Shown here: positions 62,001 through 64,000 of the stretch, piece by piece
How positions within the stretch are numbered: position 1 is the first letter of the stretch
Layout: each line of letters starts with the position of its first letter
Assembly (NCBI RefSeq): GCF_037392515.1
Contig: NC_090291.1
Location: 43,083,001 to 43,147,000, forward strand
Reading direction: 5' to 3'
Source: Haliotis asinina
Lineage: Eukaryota; Mollusca; Gastropoda; Lepetellida; Haliotidae
DNA: 64,000 nt
Position numbers and translations under genes: made by a program
Notes under the pieces: generated by a model
The model's database searches: none
What the model saw: only the letters and a program-made list of their open reading frames with translations
What the model was told of the DNA's origin: nothing

Positions 62001-64000
62001 TATTCCAGCTCTATGGTGGCTGTCTGTAAATAATCAAGGCTGGACCAGACAATCCAGTGATCAGCAGCATGAACATTGATCTGTGCAACTGGGAACCAAT
62101 GACATGTGTCAACCAAGTCAGTGAGCCTGACCACAAAATCCTGTTAGTTACCTCTTACAAGCATGAGTTACCAAAGGGCAATATTCTAACATGGACATTC
62201 CTGGGTAGAATGACAACATAACAATGATGCATGAATGCAGGATAATACAACAAATTGAAATCACCCATTTCTCAATGTTGGTATTGTTGACACATCATTA
62301 CGATCCAAACTTTGTGGTGTTATGTTGTACACAGAGGATACTAAAAGACCTTCCGTGCAATACCATTTCATTAAACGAATTAATGACTTGGTATCAAACA
62401 AGCGAAAGTGAGTTTGATGCTAAATCCCTAATGAGTTTAATGAAAATGGTATTTCACGGAAGCAAGTTTAGTATTCTGTTTATTACTCGCCAAAATATGC
62501 CTTAAGGGTGAGGACTCTCAGCTTTCCGCGAGTCAAACAAGGTTCAGTAAAATTGATACAGCGACATTAGCGACATCATGCATCAAGCGGTATTACACTA
62601 GTGTAATATTGCCATAAAAATATTACACTGCAGTATCTTCAATGGGCAAGTAATAATCAGCAATATTTCAGCTTTAAGAAAGCATTTTGCAAATGACCAA
62701 GTATACAAACATTAAATAATGAACATTCTCTCCAACATTCAAATCAGCACTTAGGCCATGAATACAAAGATAGTAATATTCTAGCTTTCCAGGTATGGTA
62801 CTAAAATGTTTTAAAATGTACTACATTCAATGTGGTAAGTTGATGGGGATGGTCTTACCATAAATCCGAGGGGTGACTGACAAGAGTACCATTGATGACA
62901 GTCGTGGCTGAACCCCCACCATCCAGGTTAATGGCATTGACAAAGCCAAGGTCAAGCAAGATGGAGGCAAACTCTCGGAGGTCAACTCTGAAATTTTGAG
63001 AAAAAGAAACCATCAAAGTTTAAGTTTTAATTCTTAAATACTTAGTGTCAAGTGACACTCAACAATAATCCAGCTATATGGCGGTCTGTAAATTACCGAG
63101 TCTGGATAAGAAAATCTAGTGATCAACAGCATGAGCATTGATTTACACAAGTGGGATGCCACAACATTCAGTATAAGGTTGGTATAAAAATATAATAAAT
63201 GATAAATTGGTTGCAATGCAGTACAAAATGATGAAATGACTGATAAATTGGTTGAAATGCAGTACACAATGATATAATGACTGATAAACTGGTTGAGATG
63301 CAGAGCAGTATACTTTCAGGTATAAAGACATTTCAGAATCGAAAAGTATAATCGATTAGACTGTACCATAAACATAACCAACATGAACAAAGTCCTCATA
63401 GATTAACTCTTTGAACATGGATGCAGGCTTTTCATTTTTCAACAGCTTACATCAGAGGGACAAACAATACCGCATGTTTCAATGGTTTATGAAATTGAGA
63501 AAACATCAAGTGGGGATTTTTCAGTGAAAATGTCGGAAGTTACTTGACTGTATTTACCCCAGGCTTCCAGTCTTCCCATCAACCTGGGCAATGAGGATGC
63601 GGCCATCTTTGTCATGTCCAACTGCAACTCGAGCTGACTTGACCGTAGCAAACTCTCTCAGAGTTCCTGAAATCAGGATGGTATTTACATCCATGAAATG
63701 GCTGCTGATGTGTCCACAGTGAATGTTTACAAATGCTAAAATTGAAAATCTTGTTATTAGTATTTTTTGATTACTTCACATTTGTGACATTTGACAAAAA
63801 TATCATCCCTGAATCTACTACAACCAAATGTTTTGTAGTTTTAAAAACTTCTGAAGTCGCTGAACTATATACATGTATGTTTATATATACCAGTTTCCTC
63901 TGTGTCAGAACACTCTATCTTGACACTCTCGTCCACATAGATTTCCCCCTCTCTCAGGATCCACAACACACCCCCCACCAGCTGGGTAAAGTGCTGAGTC
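55793..64000 (-). CDS. NAGPA: N-acetylglucosamine-1-phosphodiester alpha-N-acetylglucosaminidase (uncovering enzyme), 3' part
   Basis: NAGPA removes the GlcNAc cap from GlcNAc-phospho-mannose on lysosomal enzymes in the trans-Golgi, exposing mannose 6-phosphate. Eight exons (64000-63891, 63666-63558, 62987-62859, 60836-60637, 58863-58687, 58267-58130, 57212-57143, 56042-55793) join without a phase conflict and give about 393 residues. In order: the end of the phosphodiester-glycosidase domain with NAINLDGGGSAT, EGF-like cysteine modules, a short linker, one membrane helix and a cytoplasmic tail, the layout of vertebrate NAGPA. The N-terminal half and start codon lie beyond 64000. The tail lacks an obvious copy of the tyrosine and C-terminal NPF signals I recall from the human protein. 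Confidence 0.92.
56322..56582 (-). repeat. Abalone-type SINE in NAGPA intron
   Basis: Near full length reversed copy, 'gagtttagttttgcgctaca' to 'gaccttcacgagtcac'. Confidence 0.85.
57143..57212 (-). CDS. NAGPA: NAGPA small linker exon
   Basis: This 70-bp exon was found by phase. The exon at 58130 leaves one base and the exon at 56042 needs two, so a connector is required. The acceptor gatgtctctgcag and donor ACAG|GTAATG bound a piece that satisfies both and reads CIAQEMIKSQHLVVDQSDQY with no stop. It is an unremarkable juxtamembrane linker. Confidence 0.75.
57305..57530 (-). repeat. Diverged abalone-type SINE in NAGPA intron
   Basis: Reversed; 'agcaatattccagctatatg' and 'gaccagacaatcctgtgatc' retained. 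Confidence 0.7.
57610..57795 (-). repeat. Truncated abalone-type SINE in NAGPA intron
   Basis: Reversed copy lacking the outer end; 'ggagtgagttcagttttact' start. Confidence 0.7.
58130..58267 (-). CDS. NAGPA: NAGPA exon (last cysteine-rich module)
   Basis: Reads CPYGFYGPRC, then CNCDTSCFCDHITGSCN, parallel to the CPLGWHGPGC and CPCDPKTGNC stretch of human NAGPA. The acceptor acattacag and donor CAAG|GTGATC are clear. The sequence stays open past the donor, but only splicing here reaches a usable next exon. Confidence 0.85.
58615..58674 (-). repeat. Degenerate copy of the 3' half of the NAGPA EGF exon
   Basis: About 60 bp match 58688-58747 at an offset of roughly 73 bp, with several substitutions; the copy's splice donor has lost its GT. 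A fainter third trace may lie at 58443-58490. It looks like an old partial tandem duplication now within the intron. Confidence 0.6.
58687..58863 (-). CDS. NAGPA: NAGPA exon (EGF-like modules)
   Basis: Encodes GGCVCDKGWYSTNCSLSCPA, then CQNGGLCDPVTGRCDCSPGF, both standard EGF-like patterns. The donor is GTCAG|GTAGGT. A degenerate copy of the 3' half of this exon lies immediately downstream (58615-58674). Confidence 0.9.
59582..59690 (-). repeat. SINE remnant in NAGPA intron
   Basis: Only 'cactcagcaatattccagct' and a weak middle remain. Confidence 0.5.
60637..60836 (-). CDS. NAGPA: NAGPA exon (first EGF-like modules)
   Basis: Starts after gttcctacag. It reads VSTILCVHEPECDPEDCSGH, then a run of CxxxGxCxC spacings typical of EGF/tenascin-type loops. 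VSTxxCVHEP is almost the human sequence at this point. The donor is ATCAG|GTGCGG. Twelve cysteines are visible, consistent with a lumenal, disulfide-bonded segment. Confidence 0.9.
60885..61560. repeat. GTGA-type degenerate minisatellite in NAGPA intron
   Basis: Hundreds of bases of imperfect units such as 'gtgagtgatgcagaaa' and 'gtgaggcagtgaacga'. Minus-strand frames of up to 275 codons (LTHSLPHS repeats) arise only because the repeat lacks stops; they are not genes. Confidence 0.9.
61822..61885. repeat. (GTGA)n microsatellite
   Basis: About 16 perfect GTGA units. Confidence 0.95.
61964..62205 (-). repeat. Abalone-type SINE in NAGPA intron
   Basis: Reversed copy starting 'gtgagtgagtgtttgagttt'. 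Confidence 0.8.
62859..62987 (-). CDS. NAGPA: NAGPA exon with the NLDGGGSAT motif
   Basis: Encodes VDLREFASILLDLGFVNAIN followed by LDGGGSATTVINGTLVSHPSDL. LDGGGSAT is the most conserved block of the glycosidase fold and is intact. The donor is TATG|GTAAGA; two bases carry over to form a Cys codon with exon 60836. Confidence 0.92.
63047..63165 (-). repeat. Truncated abalone-type SINE in NAGPA intron
   Basis: Reversed; 'cactcaacaataatccagct' through 'gatcaacagcatgagcattg' and then lost. Confidence 0.7.
63558..63666 (-). CDS. NAGPA: NAGPA exon (glycosidase domain)
   Basis: The acceptor gatttcag and donor GG|GTAAAT bound 109 bp that read KSARVAVGHDKDGRILIAQV. The SARxAxGHDxxG stretch is the phosphodiester-glycosidase signature of the family, equivalent to SARTAIGHDRKG in human. 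Phases at both ends fit its neighbours. Confidence 0.9.
63891..64000 (-). CDS. NAGPA: NAGPA exon (glycosidase domain, cut by window edge)
   Basis: Reads HFTQLVGGVLWILREGEIYV then DESVKIECSDTEETG, closely like the FVQLLSGVVWLIRNGSIYI segment of human NAGPA. The donor is ACTG|GTATAT at 63890 with one base left over. The exon continues beyond the window. Confidence 0.9.

Noticed and set aside
1..64000. CRISPR arrays, operons, bacterial genes
   Set aside because: No spaced identical repeats of that kind; introns and animal repeats show nuclear eukaryotic DNA.

Overview
The window looks like nuclear DNA of a vetigastropod mollusc, most likely an abalone (Haliotis). The basis is the intron-split genes, the AT-rich intergenic DNA and about twenty copies of a short interspersed repeat. 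That repeat reads 'ttacgccgcactcagcaata' on one strand and ends in (ACTC)n, which I know from abalone loci. The species call is from memory of that repeat and is an inference.

Two conserved genes can be built with confidence, both on the minus strand. (1) A speriolin-like gene (SPATC1 family) has three coding exons at 43415-43175, 40892-39564 and 36582-36023. All introns are phase 1 and the product is about 709 residues. Three full TGACGTCA sites spaced exactly 17 bp apart lie just upstream of its start codon. (2) The 3' two thirds of a NAGPA gene (the mannose-6-phosphate uncovering enzyme) has eight exons from 64000 down to 55793, every junction in phase. It carries the end of the phosphodiester-glycosidase domain, EGF-like modules, one membrane segment and a short cytoplasmic tail; its 5' end lies beyond the window.

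The rest is mostly mobile DNA. Region by region: 1-10 kb is intergenic, with a CRE-like cluster, one possible first exon, a tandem trio of the abalone-type SINE, and weak exon-like or promoter-like pieces. 10.08-21.79 kb is a giant inverted repeat: arms of 3.0 and 4.0 kb flank a 4.7 kb spacer. The outer arms hold tandem units of about 175 bp studded with CCCATGGGC palindromes, and a possible 4-bp target duplication (AACC) flanks the whole. I read it as an undescribed foldback-type element; it is the most unusual object here. A separate TTAA-flanked element carrying a broken THAP-type zinc finger sits in its spacer. 22-26 kb has a small multi-hairpin element and a 518-bp perfect-looking tandem duplication. 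26-35.6 kb is a nest of RNase H-bearing LINEs (I/Nimb-like). One copy fused to a Tc1-like transposase start. A second copy of 5.7 kb sits inside the 3' tail of a third, with a visible 13-bp target duplication. 44-55.7 kb is largely unassigned, with a few exon-like stretches and a 2.0 kb TTAA-flanked element at 52.6-54.6 kb. 55.8-64 kb is NAGPA, with SINEs and a long GTGA-type minisatellite in its introns.

The two host genes share no pathway that I can see. Speriolin is a sperm-centriole-associated protein and NAGPA acts in the Golgi on lysosomal enzymes. Exon boundaries were placed by hand from splice consensus, reading phase and remembered family motifs; no alignment was run.
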